Source of the DNA: Aureimonas mangrovi
GTDB taxonomy: Bacteria > Pseudomonadota > Alphaproteobacteria > Rhizobiales > Rhizobiaceae
NCBI RefSeq assembly: GCF_014058705.1
Contig: NZ_CP059692.1
Location: 3,212,001-3,276,000 of the forward strand
Length of the DNA: 64,000 bases
Direction: 5' to 3'
Shown: piece by piece, positions 53,061-61,067 of the stretch
Position numbering within the stretch: position 1 is the first letter of the stretch
Layout: each line of letters begins with the position of its first letter
Position numbers and translations under genes: made by a program
The notes under the pieces: generated by a model
Told to the model about the DNA's origin: nothing
Database searches by the model: none
What the model saw: only the letters and a program-made list of their open reading frames with translations

Positions 53061-54221
53061 ATGCCGCTTCATCAACGAATCGTTTCCATCGAGAGCGAGA
53101 TCATCGGATGGCGCCGAAGCCTCCATGCGCGCCCCGAACTTCTCTACGAGGTGGAGGAAACGGCCGCCTTCGTGGCCGAGAAGCTGCGCGCCTTCGGCTG
53201 CGATGTGGTGGAGACGGGAATCGGGCGCACCGGCGTCGTCGGCGTCATCAGGGGCACCGGGCCGGGGCGCTCGATCACGCTTCGCTCAGACATGGACGCC
53301 CTGCCGATCGAGGAGGAGACGGGCACACCCTATGCCTCGCAGAAGCCAGGCATGATGCACGCCTGCGGCCATGACGGGCACATGGCCATGCTGCTCGGAG
53401 CCGCCAGGCATCTGTGCGAGACGCGCGACTTTTCAGGCACCGTCAACGTCGTCTTCCAGCCGGCCGAGGAAGGCGGCGCGGGGGCGCGCGCCATGATCGA
53501 GGACGGGCTGTTCGAGCGCTTCGAGACAGACGCGGTCTACGGCATGCACAATCTGCCCGGCATGCCGGTCGGCTCCTTCGGCGTGCGCCCCGGTCCCATC
53601 ATGGCCTCCACGGACGAGTTCACCCTGACGGTCGACGGGCGCGGCGGCCATGCCGCCATCCCGCAATTGTCGCGAGACCCGATCCTCGCCGGCTCGGCTC
53701 TCGTCCAAGCCCTACAGCAGGTGGTCGCGCGCAACGTCGATCCGCTCGATTCGCTCGTCCTGTCGGTCACGCAGTTCCATGCCGGCTTCGTACACAACGT
53801 CATTCCGGACACCGCCGAAGTGTCGGGCACGGTGCGCAGCCTGAGCGCCAACGGTCGGGCGCTCGCCGAGACGCGCATTCGAGAGATCTGCGCCGGCATC
53901 GCCGCCGCGCATGGCGTTGCGATCGAGGTCGAATACGACCGCAATTATCCGGTGACGATGAACGATGCCGCGGAGGCCGCCCGCTGCGGTGAAATCGCGG
54001 CCGCGATCGCGGGCATCGCACAGGTGGATTTCGCAGCACAGCCGCTGATGGCAGGCGAGGATTTCTCCTATATGCTCGAGAAGCGTCCGGGGGCCTTCGT
54101 CTTCATCGGCAACGGGCCGTCGGCCTCGCTGCACAACGCGCGCTATGACTTCGACGACCGGGCGCTCGTGTACGGTGCGTCTTACTGGGTCGAACTGGCC
54201 AAAGCGGCCACACGCGCCTGA
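53061..54221 (+). CDS. M20 family amidohydrolase (aminoacylase/hippurate-hydrolase-like)
   Basis: A 386-aa metallopeptidase that removes N-acyl groups from amino acids. The zinc-binding and catalytic segments are SDMDALPIEEETG, MHACGHDGHMAM, QPAEEGGAGA with the catalytic Glu, YGMHNLPGMPVG and LMAGEDFSYML. A dimerisation domain is inserted, as in the family. The ATG at 53061 has no strong ribosome site. The gene stands alone, divergent from the carboxypeptidase gene (173-bp gap, with no clear other feature) and convergent with the PhrR-like gene. Confidence 0.93.
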   Translation: MPLHQRIVSIESEIIGWRRSLHARPELLYEVEETAAFVAEKLRAFGCDVVETGIGRTGVVGVIRGTGPGRSITLRSDMDALPIEEETGTPYASQKPGMMHACGHDGHMAMLLGAARHLCETRDFSGTVNVVFQPAEEGGAGARAMIEDGLFERFETDAVYGMHNLPGMPVGSFGVRPGPIMASTDEFTLTVDGRGGHAAIPQLSRDPILAGSALVQALQQVVARNVDPLDSLVLSVTQFHAGFVHNVIPDTAEVSGTVRSLSANGRALAETRIREICAGIAAAHGVAIEVEYDRNYPVTMNDAAEAARCGEIAAAIAGIAQVDFAAQPLMAGEDFSYMLEKRPGAFVFIGNGPSASLHNARYDFDDRALVYGASYWVELAKAATRA

Positions 54222-54278
54222 ACCTGGTGCGGATACGCTCCACTTGCAGCGTTCGCCGTTTTCGGACCGAGGGCGTTC

Positions 54279-54641
54279 CTAGCGGTCGCGTCCCTCATCA
54301 AGGCTGACGATCAGGGCCCGAAGCTTCTCGCGCACATCCTGATCCGCGATACCGTCCAGCGAGATGGCGCCTGCGGCAACTTCGGCCCCGGGAGCGGCGC
54401 CCTCGCCCTCACCGGTCGCAAGCCCTTCGAAGAAGAAGGCCGGGGCAACGTTGAACGCGGCGGCGATACGGAACAACGTCGCTGCACTGATTCGATTGGC
54501 GCCGGTCTCGTACTTCTGGATCTGCTGATAAGTCACCCCGATCATCCGGCCGACCTCTTCTAGCGAGGCATGCCGCGACACTCGCAAACGGCGCAGACGT
54601 GCGCCGATATGGATGTCGACCGGGTCGCGTTCTGGTTTCAA
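54279..54641 (-). CDS. XRE family regulator, PhrR/PraR-like
   Basis: A 120-aa DNA-binding protein. The helix-turn-helix runs from IGARLRRLRVSRHASLEEVG to GVTYQQIQKYETGANRISAATL; the QQIQKYETGxNR motif is typical of the rhizobial PhrR/PraR regulators. A Gly/Glu/Ala-rich linker and a short C-terminal helix (VREKLRALIVSLDEGRDR) follow. Known relatives repress stress, adhesion or quorum genes. The start is TTG at 54641 with GGAG about 12 nt upstream, so it may be weakly translated. It is divergent from the response-regulator gene, with an AT-rich island between. Confidence 0.82.
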   Translation of the reverse strand: MKPERDPVDIHIGARLRRLRVSRHASLEEVGRMIGVTYQQIQKYETGANRISAATLFRIAAAFNVAPAFFFEGLATGEGEGAAPGAEVAAGAISLDGIADQDVREKLRALIVSLDEGRDR

Positions 54642-54753
54642 AAACTTCTACTCCAAGCGCTTCCATCCGCGATCTACGACCACGCGCGCCCGACATCAAT
54701 AGAGAATTTATGTTCGATAAAGTTTAAGTTTCACAACCTTCGATTATATCAAG

Positions 54754-54767
54754 CAGCAAATTTGCTG
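54754..54767. promoter_or_regulatory. 14-bp perfect palindrome, operator candidate
   Basis: CAGCAAATTTGCTG is a perfect 14-bp palindrome in the AT-rich island, 113 bp before the PhrR-like start and 60 bp before a TTGACA box. It is the best symmetric site in the gap and could bind the XRE regulator. Binding is inference. Confidence 0.5.
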
Positions 54768-54828
54768 TACAAACAAGTAATTACCACAATCTCAAAAAAC
54801 AGTATTTAATTTTTCGAATTGTGTTACT

Positions 54829-54858
54829 TTGACAAAATGAACTAATCTAAAGTCTTAT
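54829..54858 (+). promoter_or_regulatory. Candidate sigma-70 promoter for the response-regulator gene
   Basis: TTGACA at 54829-54834 is a perfect -35 box; an 18-nt spacer leads to TCTTAT (54853-54858), a four-of-six match to TATAAT. It faces the response-regulator gene and would give a leader of about 215 nt that includes the tandem repeat. Confidence 0.4.
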
Positions 54859-54933
54859 TTGTGCAAGGGAAAAATTTATAATTTACTTTCCTGTCACATA
54901 ATTTTTACATGACTTTGGCGCACCGAGCGGGCG

Positions 54934-54967
54934 TCCGCTCCCTTCGCTAATCCGCTCCCTTCGCTAA
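54934..54967. repeat. 17-bp perfect tandem repeat
   Basis: TCCGCTCCCTTCGCTAA occurs twice without a gap (54934-54950 and 54951-54967) in the leader of the response-regulator gene, just after the AT-rich island. It could be a paired binding site or a slippage product. Confidence 0.85.
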
Positions 54968-55079
54968 GGTGACAGGCTGTGACGGCCACCTTGATGCCGC
55001 TGGTCGCCCATTTACTCAACCTTTTCAAATCTCATGCGTTATGTCGGGCGAAGGCTTCGTGGCGCACAGGGTAATCGAG

Positions 55080-55460
55080 ATGGCGGATCGCATGGCGCTC
55101 GAGGGGAAGAATGTTCTCCTCATCGAGGATGAGTTCGTCATCGCGATGGATATCGAAGCGGAACTGGAAAGCGCTGGCGCGCACGTCACCTGCGCCAGCC
55201 GAGTTCAGGAGGCTGCCAGCGCCGTCGAGGACGGAGGGTACGATGCGGCCATTCTAGACCTGAACCTCCACGGTGAGGTTTCCTTCCCAGTCGCCGATCT
55301 ACTCGTCGCGAAGGGCGTGCCCTTTCTCTTCCATACCGGTCACGGCGTTCGTGAAAAGCTCGAGAATCGCTATCCCGGCGCGGTCGTCTGCAACAAGCCT
55401 TGCACCCACACCGATCTCATCCGCAGCCTCGACAGCGTGATCTCCGCGCGCTGCGCCTGA
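55080..55460 (+). CDS. Single-domain response regulator
   Basis: A CheY-like receiver of 126 aa from the chosen start. Acidic residues E16 and D17 (LLIEDEFV), the phospho-acceptor D60 (AAILDLNLHGE), T86 (FLFHTGHG) and K106 (VCNKPCTHTD) are all in place, so it should be phosphorylatable. No output domain follows, so it probably signals by protein contact, as rhizobial single-domain regulators do. The start is not certain: ATGs at 55041 and 55092 are in frame; I chose 55080. No histidine kinase gene is nearby. Confidence 0.82.
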   Translation: MADRMALEGKNVLLIEDEFVIAMDIEAELESAGAHVTCASRVQEAASAVEDGGYDAAILDLNLHGEVSFPVADLLVAKGVPFLFHTGHGVREKLENRYPGAVVCNKPCTHTDLIRSLDSVISARCA

Positions 55461-55595
55461 GAACGCGGGAGTGCTGCAGCACGTGCAGCTTACGCCTTTC
55501 TCCCCCGTCTCCACTCTGGACATTCCAGGCATCCTGTCATCGCATGGCGCGAGCGCCAAGGCGGCGAAACGACGCTCCCGGAGACACTTTCAGCT

Positions 55596-56417
55596 ATGCC
55601 CTTCCTCCCTCTTTTCGTGCCCGCCGACCGTCCCGAGCGCTTCGCCAAGGCGGCGGCGTCCGGCGCGGACGCCGTCTTCATCGACCTAGAGGATGCCGTT
55701 GCGGCAGCGTCCAAAGCCAGCGCGCGCGATGCGTTGCCGCGCAGTCTCGGCGCGAGCGGCCCGGCAGGTAGCTTCTTCGTGCGCATCAACGCCGAAGGCA
55801 CCCCCTTCTTCAAGGATGACCTCGACGCCGTCTGCGGCCTCGACATCGCGGGCGTCGTGGTGCCGAAGGTCGAGGCTCCCGAGACCATCATCCGCATCCG
55901 CGAGCGACTCGGCCCCGGTCGAGTGGTGATCGCGATCGTCGAGAGCGCCCATGGTCTCGTCAACGCCCGCGCCATCGCACAGGCCGCGGACAAGGTCGCC
56001 TTCGGCTCGATCGACTTTGCCGTGTCGATCGGCGCCGCACACCGTCGGGACGTTCTTTTGCCCGCCCGCTCCGAGGTCGTCCTGGCCTGCGCTCTGGCCG
56101 GCCAGCCTGCGCCGATCGACGGCGTGACGACGGCCATTTCCGACGCGGCGCTCATCACGGACGATGCGGCCTATGCTCTGGCGCTCGGCTTTGGCGGCAA
56201 GATGCTCATCCATCCCGCGCAGGTGGCGCCGAGCGTGAAGGGCTTCGCGCCGACACCGGAGGAGACGCGCGAAGCACAGCGAATTCTCGCGGCGACGGGC
56301 GGGGAAGCCGTCGAACTCGATGGGCGGATGGTGGACGTCCCGGTCGTCGAGGCGGCACGTGCGATCGTTGCGCGGGCCGAGGCGGCCGAGGAGCGCCTGT
56401 CGCGCTTCGCGGGCTGA
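55596..56417 (+). CDS. HpcH/HpaI aldolase family CoA-ester lyase (citramalyl/malyl-CoA lyase-like)
   Basis: A 273-aa TIM-barrel lyase of the citrate lyase beta/malyl-CoA lyase group. Landmarks are RPERFAKAAASGADAVFIDLEDAV (the LEDAV strand), FVRINAEGTPFF, VVPKVEAPE, the Glu in AIVESAHGLVNARAI, VAFGSIDFAVSIG and KMLIHPAQVAP. Members split citramalyl-CoA, malyl-CoA or related esters to acetyl-CoA and a keto acid. It is followed 82 nt later by a MaoC/FAS1-like hydratase gene, the combination used for itaconate or methylmalyl-CoA metabolism. Confidence 0.9.
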   Translation: MPFLPLFVPADRPERFAKAAASGADAVFIDLEDAVAAASKASARDALPRSLGASGPAGSFFVRINAEGTPFFKDDLDAVCGLDIAGVVVPKVEAPETIIRIRERLGPGRVVIAIVESAHGLVNARAIAQAADKVAFGSIDFAVSIGAAHRRDVLLPARSEVVLACALAGQPAPIDGVTTAISDAALITDDAAYALALGFGGKMLIHPAQVAPSVKGFAPTPEETREAQRILAATGGEAVELDGRMVDVPVVEAARAIVARAEAAEERLSRFAG

Positions 56418-56499
56418 CCCTTCGACGCGAGACCTATGCTATGCCCCCGAAGGTGGAACGCTTGCGCTACCGCCAGATGACCAGGAGGAAAGGGTCAGC

Positions 56500-57360
56500 A
56501 TGGCCGAGGCCGTCGACATCGATCATCTGAAAGGCTGGGTGGGCCGCTCCGAGGGCGTAAAGGACCGGATTGAGCCGCGTCTGGTTGAGGGATTTTGCGC
56601 AACGCTCGACCGCACGGGCGAGAAAGTCCGGCGAAACGAGGACGCGCCTTTGTGCATTCACTGGTGTCTCGCCCCGCCCATCGTGCCGAACAGCGCGACC
56701 GGCTCGGACGGGCATCCGGCGCGCGGCGGCTTCCTGCCGCCTGTGCCGCTGCCGCGGCGCATGTGGGCGGGCGGCGAGATCGAGTTCCGCGCTCCGCTGA
56801 AGGTCGGCGACCTCGTGGAGCGGCTCTCGACGATCGAGAGTATGGACATGAAGGTAGGGCGGTCGGGCCGCCTTGTGTTCGTCAGCGTGCGGCACGCCTT
56901 CTCAACGGAGCGCGGTGTCGCGGTCGAGGAACGCCAGGACATCGTCTATCGCGACATGCCGCCCCGGTCGGGCGTCAGATCTGCGCCCGGGCGGGCAGCC
57001 ACGTCCTCGGCTTCGCCAAACGGCGGCGAGCCCTTCGACATCAGCACGCTGGCGCTCTTTCGCTATTCGGCGCTGACCTTCAACGGCCATCGCATCCATT
57101 ACGACCGGCGTTACTGCATCGAAGAGGAGGGCTACCCCGGCCTCGTGGTCCACGGCCCGCTGCAGGCGACCCTGCTCGCCCATCGGGCGGAGCGCAGGCT
57201 CGGCGCGCCACCGTCGCGCTTTTCCTATCGCGGGGTCAAACCGCTTTTCGATGGGGACGGGCTCTTCCTGGACGCGGCCCCGGCGGAGGACGGTTCGTTG
57301 TCCCTCAGGGCAACGAACCGCGCCGGCGAAACGACGATGGAAGCCCGCGCGCTGCTCTGA
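56500..57360 (+). CDS. MaoC-like/FAS1-like dehydratase (itaconyl- or mesaconyl-C4-CoA-hydratase-like)
   Basis: A 286-aa double-hotdog protein. The N-terminal half has the FAS1-like dehydratase fold (APPIVPNSATGSDGHPARGG, LPRRMWAGGEIEFRAPLKVGD); the C-terminal half has the hotdog segments LALFRYSALTFNGHRIHYDRRYCIEEEGYPGLVVHGP, the hydratase motif with conserved Asn/His and GLVVHGP. Close relatives hydrate mesaconyl-C4-CoA or itaconyl-CoA to citramalyl-CoA. AGGAGGAAAGG precedes the ATG at 56500. With the lyase just upstream it would give acetyl-CoA and pyruvate. It converges with the PAS-GGDEF gene. Confidence 0.88.
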   Translation: MAEAVDIDHLKGWVGRSEGVKDRIEPRLVEGFCATLDRTGEKVRRNEDAPLCIHWCLAPPIVPNSATGSDGHPARGGFLPPVPLPRRMWAGGEIEFRAPLKVGDLVERLSTIESMDMKVGRSGRLVFVSVRHAFSTERGVAVEERQDIVYRDMPPRSGVRSAPGRAATSSASPNGGEPFDISTLALFRYSALTFNGHRIHYDRRYCIEEEGYPGLVVHGPLQATLLAHRAERRLGAPPSRFSYRGVKPLFDGDGLFLDAAPAEDGSLSLRATNRAGETTMEARALL

Positions 57361-57374
57361 CCTCCAGGCGCATC

Positions 57375-58280
57375 TCAGAAATCCGGCTTGAGGAGAGCGA
57401 GGGTCGGCAGCGCGGCAGGAGGAAGCGGTCGCGGTCGCTCGGGTGTCTTCGCCGCATACATTCGCGCGTCTGCCCGGGCGATGAGCGTCCGCAGGGCGAG
57501 GCCGGGTAGCCAGCGCGCGGCGCCCACGCTGGCACCGAGTTCGAGCGTCAAGGACCCGAGCGTGAGCGGCTGGTTCAGATGAGCGTAGAGATGCGCGACC
57601 GCAGCGTCGAGCTCGTCGTCGCCATCGGCGCGCACGAGGGCCACGAACTCGTCGCCACCGAGGCGCGCAACGATCTCGGCATGGGGGAACGCCCCGCGCA
57701 TGCGCCGCGCGATTTCGCGCAACGCCTCGTCACCGACGAGATGACCATGCCTGTCGTTGATCCGCTTGAAGTCGTCGAGATCGACGAGAACGAGGCCAAG
57801 GGCGAGGCTCTCAGCCTCCACGAGGGTCCGAGCTTCGTGCGCGCAGCGCATGAAACCGCGTCGGTTCGCAATGCCCGTCAGTTCGTCGATGATCGCCGCG
57901 CGCTCGAGTTCGCGTTCCAATTCCTTGCCTTCGGTGATGTCGACGGCCACGCCCGCCACGCGCAGCACGGCGCCGGTCCGGGAATCGAGTTCGGGGGTCA
58001 GGAACGTGCGGAACCAGCGCCGGCCGATCGGCGTGGCACGTCGCTCCTCGTATTCCATGGGTCGGCGCTCGGCCACGCAGCGGCGGTACCCGACCTCCAT
58101 GTTGGCAGCCACGCGACGCGGCATGCAGCCAGAGGGCTCGAAGCCGACGATCTTGTCGCGCGTCAGTCCTGTCAGGCTTTCGAAGGCGATGTTGATCGCG
58201 ACATAGCGCAGTTCGCCGCTCGCTTCGACGCCGAGGACGAAGACGGGAACCGAAAGCAGATCGATCTCAACCAAGGCCAT
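57375..58280 (-). CDS. PAS-GGDEF diguanylate cyclase
   Basis: A 301-aa cytosolic protein. An N-terminal PAS domain (VPVFVLGVEASGELRYVAIN, FESLTGLTRDKIVGFEPSGC) precedes a GGDEF domain with DELTGIANRRGFM, LVDLDDFKRINDRHGHLVGDEAL and an intact GGDEF signature in VARLGGDEFVALV. The residues at the I-site position read PHAE, not RxxD, so product inhibition is probably lost. The chosen ATG at 58280 has GGGAGAG in front. It is convergent with the hydratase gene and divergent from selO, with a short hairpin at 58303-58323 in the shared leader. Confidence 0.9.
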   Translation of the reverse strand: MALVEIDLLSVPVFVLGVEASGELRYVAINIAFESLTGLTRDKIVGFEPSGCMPRRVAANMEVGYRRCVAERRPMEYEERRATPIGRRWFRTFLTPELDSRTGAVLRVAGVAVDITEGKELERELERAAIIDELTGIANRRGFMRCAHEARTLVEAESLALGLVLVDLDDFKRINDRHGHLVGDEALREIARRMRGAFPHAEIVARLGGDEFVALVRADGDDELDAAVAHLYAHLNQPLTLGSLTLELGASVGAARWLPGLALRTLIARADARMYAAKTPERPRPLPPAALPTLALLKPDF

Positions 58281-58302
58281 GCGAACTCTCCCGACCGGTG
58301 CG

Positions 58303-58323
58303 CCTGGCAGTTTTCCTGCCAGG
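58303..58323. other. Short hairpin in the divergent leader region
   Basis: A perfect 8-bp inverted repeat CCTGGCAG-TTTTC-CTGCCAGG lies 23 bp upstream of the PAS-GGDEF start, in the gap shared with selO. It could be a protein-binding site or a leader hairpin in the cyclase mRNA. Confidence 0.45.
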
Positions 58324-58483
58324 CCGCATCGCCCTACCCTTCTGCAGGGTGCGGACGATGAGCGATCCGACACCCTCGCGATCCGCAATCGCCGCGAATG
58401 CGGACCGTTGCAGTGTTGGAAGAATGCAGCCACACTTGGAGGGTGCGCTGGACAGACCGCCCGGCACTCGCCACATGCGTGTA

Positions 58484-59998
58484 ATGGCAACCCTCTCTCT
58501 CATCCAGAACGACGCTACGTCAACCGAGTTTCATTTCGGGTTCGACAATAGCTATGCCCGCCTTCCGGCCGGTTTTTTCGCGCGCGTCCTGCCCGCCCGT
58601 CCAGCCGCGCCAAATATGGTGCGTCTGAATGCCGCGCTCGCGGCCGAGATCGGCCTCGACAGCGCGGAATTGGCGACCGACGAGGGCGCCGCGCTCCTGT
58701 CGGGCGGGCGCATCCCGCAAGGCGCAGATCCGATCGCGCTTGCCTATGCCGGGCACCAGTTCGGTCATTTCGTACCGCAGCTCGGCGATGGGCGGGCCAT
58801 CCTTCTCGGAGAGGTGTTCGACCGCGAGGGCCGCCGGCGTGACATTCAGCTGAAGGGCTCCGGCCGCACACCCTTCTCTCGCGGAGGCGACGGGCTGGCC
58901 GCCCTGGGCCCGGTGCTTCGTGAGTATCTGGTGAGCGAGGCGATGGCCGCGCTCGGCATTCCCACCACCCGGTCGCTCGCCGCGGTCACGACGGGCGGAC
59001 AGGTGGTGCGCGAGCGTTTCCTGCCGGGCGCGGTGCTGACGCGCGTCGCCGCCAGCCACATCCGGGTCGGCACCTTCCAGTTCCATGCGGCGCGCGGCGA
59101 CCTTGATGCCGTGCGCACGCTCTGCGACCACGCGATCGCCCGTCACTACCCGGAAGCGGCCGAGGATCAGGTTCCCGCCCGCGCCTTCCTCGCAGCGGTC
59201 GTTGCGGCGCAGGCACGGCTTGTCGCACGGTGGATGCTCGTCGGCTTCGTCCACGGCGTGATGAACACCGACAACATGTCGATCGCCGGCGAGACCATCG
59301 ACTACGGACCCTGCGCCTTCCTCGACACCTATGATTCGGGCGCCGTGTTCAGCTCGATCGATGAGTTCGGGCGGTACGCCTACGCCAATCAGCCGGGGAT
59401 CGCGCAGTGGAACCTGACACGTCTTGCCGAATGTCTCCTGCCCCTCTTCGATGAGGAACAGGAAGCGCCTGTCTCGATGGCGAAGGAAATCCTCGCCGGG
59501 TTTGCCGCGCAGTACGAGGCCGCCTTCGTGGAAGGCCTTCGCAGCAAGCTGGGATTGCAGGAATCCCATGAGGGAGACCGCGCGCTCGGCGCCGACCTCC
59601 TCGAGCGGATGGCTGCGAACCGCGCCGATTTCACCGCGACCTTCCGTCGCCTGATCCTGGCCGCCGATGGTGAAGACCGGCCGGCCGCGGCCCTCTTCGA
59701 CGATCCAGCGGCATTCACGGACTGGGCCGCACGCTGGCGCGAACGTCTCGGGCGGGAGGCCACCTCATCCGAGGCTCGCCGCCACATGATGCGCCTTGCC
59801 AATCCCGCCCTCATCGCGCGCAACGCGCATGTCGAGGCCGCCATCGAGGCGGCCGTCGAGAGCTCGGACTTTGCGCCCTTCCATAGGCTCTGCGACGCCC
59901 TCGCCCGGCCCTTCGACGAGCCGGGACTGGAGACCGCCGTCTATGCCGAGCCGCCGGCGCCCGGCGGCCCGGCCTACCGGACCTTTTGCGGGACCTGA
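58484..59998 (+). CDS. selO: Protein adenylyltransferase SelO (YdiU)
   Basis: A 504-aa pseudokinase-fold enzyme that transfers AMP to Ser, Thr or Tyr of target proteins. Landmarks are FDNSYARLPAGFFARV, YAGHQFGHFVPQLGDGRAILLGE, IQLKGSGRTPFSRGGDGLAALG and the catalytic-metal region HGVMNTDNMS (257-266) with D263, and DYGPCAFLD (273-281). The family normally has a C-terminal selenocysteine or Cys; here the last residues read RTFCGT with a Cys in place of selenocysteine. The ATG at 58484 or 58475 is possible. It acts on redox-linked proteins in other organisms. Confidence 0.94.
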   Translation: MATLSLIQNDATSTEFHFGFDNSYARLPAGFFARVLPARPAAPNMVRLNAALAAEIGLDSAELATDEGAALLSGGRIPQGADPIALAYAGHQFGHFVPQLGDGRAILLGEVFDREGRRRDIQLKGSGRTPFSRGGDGLAALGPVLREYLVSEAMAALGIPTTRSLAAVTTGGQVVRERFLPGAVLTRVAASHIRVGTFQFHAARGDLDAVRTLCDHAIARHYPEAAEDQVPARAFLAAVVAAQARLVARWMLVGFVHGVMNTDNMSIAGETIDYGPCAFLDTYDSGAVFSSIDEFGRYAYANQPGIAQWNLTRLAECLLPLFDEEQEAPVSMAKEILAGFAAQYEAAFVEGLRSKLGLQESHEGDRALGADLLERMAANRADFTATFRRLILAADGEDRPAAALFDDPAAFTDWAARWRERLGREATSSEARRHMMRLANPALIARNAHVEAAIEAAVESSDFAPFHRLCDALARPFDEPGLETAVYAEPPAPGGPAYRTFCGT

Positions 59999-60008
59999 AA
60001 GGGCCGGA

Positions 60009-60872
60009 TCACCTCAGGCGCGTCAACAGCGAGGAGGTGTCCCAGCGGCTGCCGCCAGCCTTCTGGACGTCGGCGTAGAACTGGTCGACGAGGGCGGTGA
60101 CGGGCAGACTGGCGCCGTTGCGCCGCGCCTCGGCGAGGCAGATCGACAGGTCCTTGCGCATCCAGTCGACCGCGAAGCCGAAGTCGAACTTGCCCTCGTT
60201 CATCGTCTTGCCGCGGTTCTCCATCTGCCAGGAGCCGGCCGCGCCCTTGGAGATGACCTCAAGCAGCGCCTCGACGTCGAGCCCGGCCTTCTGCGCGAAG
60301 GCGACGCCTTCCGCCAGGCTCTGAACCAGCCCCGCGATACAGATCTGGTTGACCATCTTCGCGAGCTGCCCCGAGCCGGCGGGACCGAGCAGGCGACAGG
60401 AGCGCGCGTAGCTCATCACCACGTCCTCGACCTTGGCGTACGTCGCCTCGTCGCCGCCGCACATGACAGTGAGGACGCCGTTCTCGGCGCCGGCCTGCCC
60501 GCCGGATACCGGCGCATCCACGAAGCCGAAGCCGCGCTCTTCGGCCTCAGCGGACAGTTCGCGCGCGACTTCGGCCGAGGCGGTGGTGTGATCGACGAAG
60601 ATCGCCCCGGGCTCCATGCCGGCGAAGGCGCCGTCGTCCCCGAGCACCACCGAGCGCAGATCGTCGTCATTGCCGACGCAGGCGAAGACGACCTCGGCAC
60701 CCTTGGCCGCCTCACGCGGTGTCGGCGCATGGGCGCCGCCATTGTCCGCGACCCAGTCTGCAGCCTTTTCGGCCGTGCGGTTGTAGACGGTGACGTCGTG
60801 GCCCTTGCGCGCCAGATGCCGCGCCATCGGCGCGCCCATCACGCCGAGGCCCAGAAACGCGACCTTCGCCAT
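60009..60872 (-). CDS. 3-hydroxyisobutyrate-dehydrogenase-family NAD(P)-dependent oxidoreductase
   Basis: A 287-aa beta-hydroxyacid dehydrogenase (3-hydroxyisobutyrate or tartronate-semialdehyde-reductase type). The Rossmann motif is AFLGLGVMGAPMARHLARKG, the substrate signature DAPVSGGQAGAENG, and the catalytic lysine in GQLAKMVNQICIAGLV. The ATG at 60872 gives MAKVAFLG, the family start. It converges with selO (10 nt between stops) and is divergent from glpD, with a 195-bp gap in which I see no further feature. The true substrate is not clear. Confidence 0.92.
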   Translation of the reverse strand: MAKVAFLGLGVMGAPMARHLARKGHDVTVYNRTAEKAADWVADNGGAHAPTPREAAKGAEVVFACVGNDDDLRSVVLGDDGAFAGMEPGAIFVDHTTASAEVARELSAEAEERGFGFVDAPVSGGQAGAENGVLTVMCGGDEATYAKVEDVVMSYARSCRLLGPAGSGQLAKMVNQICIAGLVQSLAEGVAFAQKAGLDVEALLEVISKGAAGSWQMENRGKTMNEGKFDFGFAVDWMRKDLSICLAEARRNGASLPVTALVDQFYADVQKAGGSRWDTSSLLTRLR

Positions 60873-61067
60873 CGTGCAATCCCTCCGTTTGCGATGCCTT
60901 TCCCGGTTTGGCTGGCCGGAGCGGCGATGGCAAGGCCAGTGCTGCCCCGAGGCCATCACACGCGTGACATCGTCTTTTGCCCTTCACATAGATTGTCCAA
61001 GAGGGTCTGATCGGCGCAGTTTGTGGCTTCGCCCCTTCGCCTCCCCCAAGTCCAGGCAGAGCATGGC

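Larger units (their letters stand above)
54700..54930. other. AT-rich intergenic island
   Basis: This gap between the PhrR-like and response-regulator genes is strikingly AT-rich: a hand count of 54721-54900 gives 50 G or C of 180 (28%), against a GC-rich surrounding. It holds a palindrome, a TTGACA-type promoter candidate and, at the right, a tandem repeat. I see no protein-like reading frame with good codon use. It may be a regulatory region bound by AT-preferring proteins or a remnant of transferred DNA. Confidence 0.7.

Noticed and set aside
54570-54809. 79-codon frame on the plus strand entering the AT-rich island
   Set aside because: It starts antisense to the PhrR-like gene, has no ribosome site and no recognisable composition or domain.
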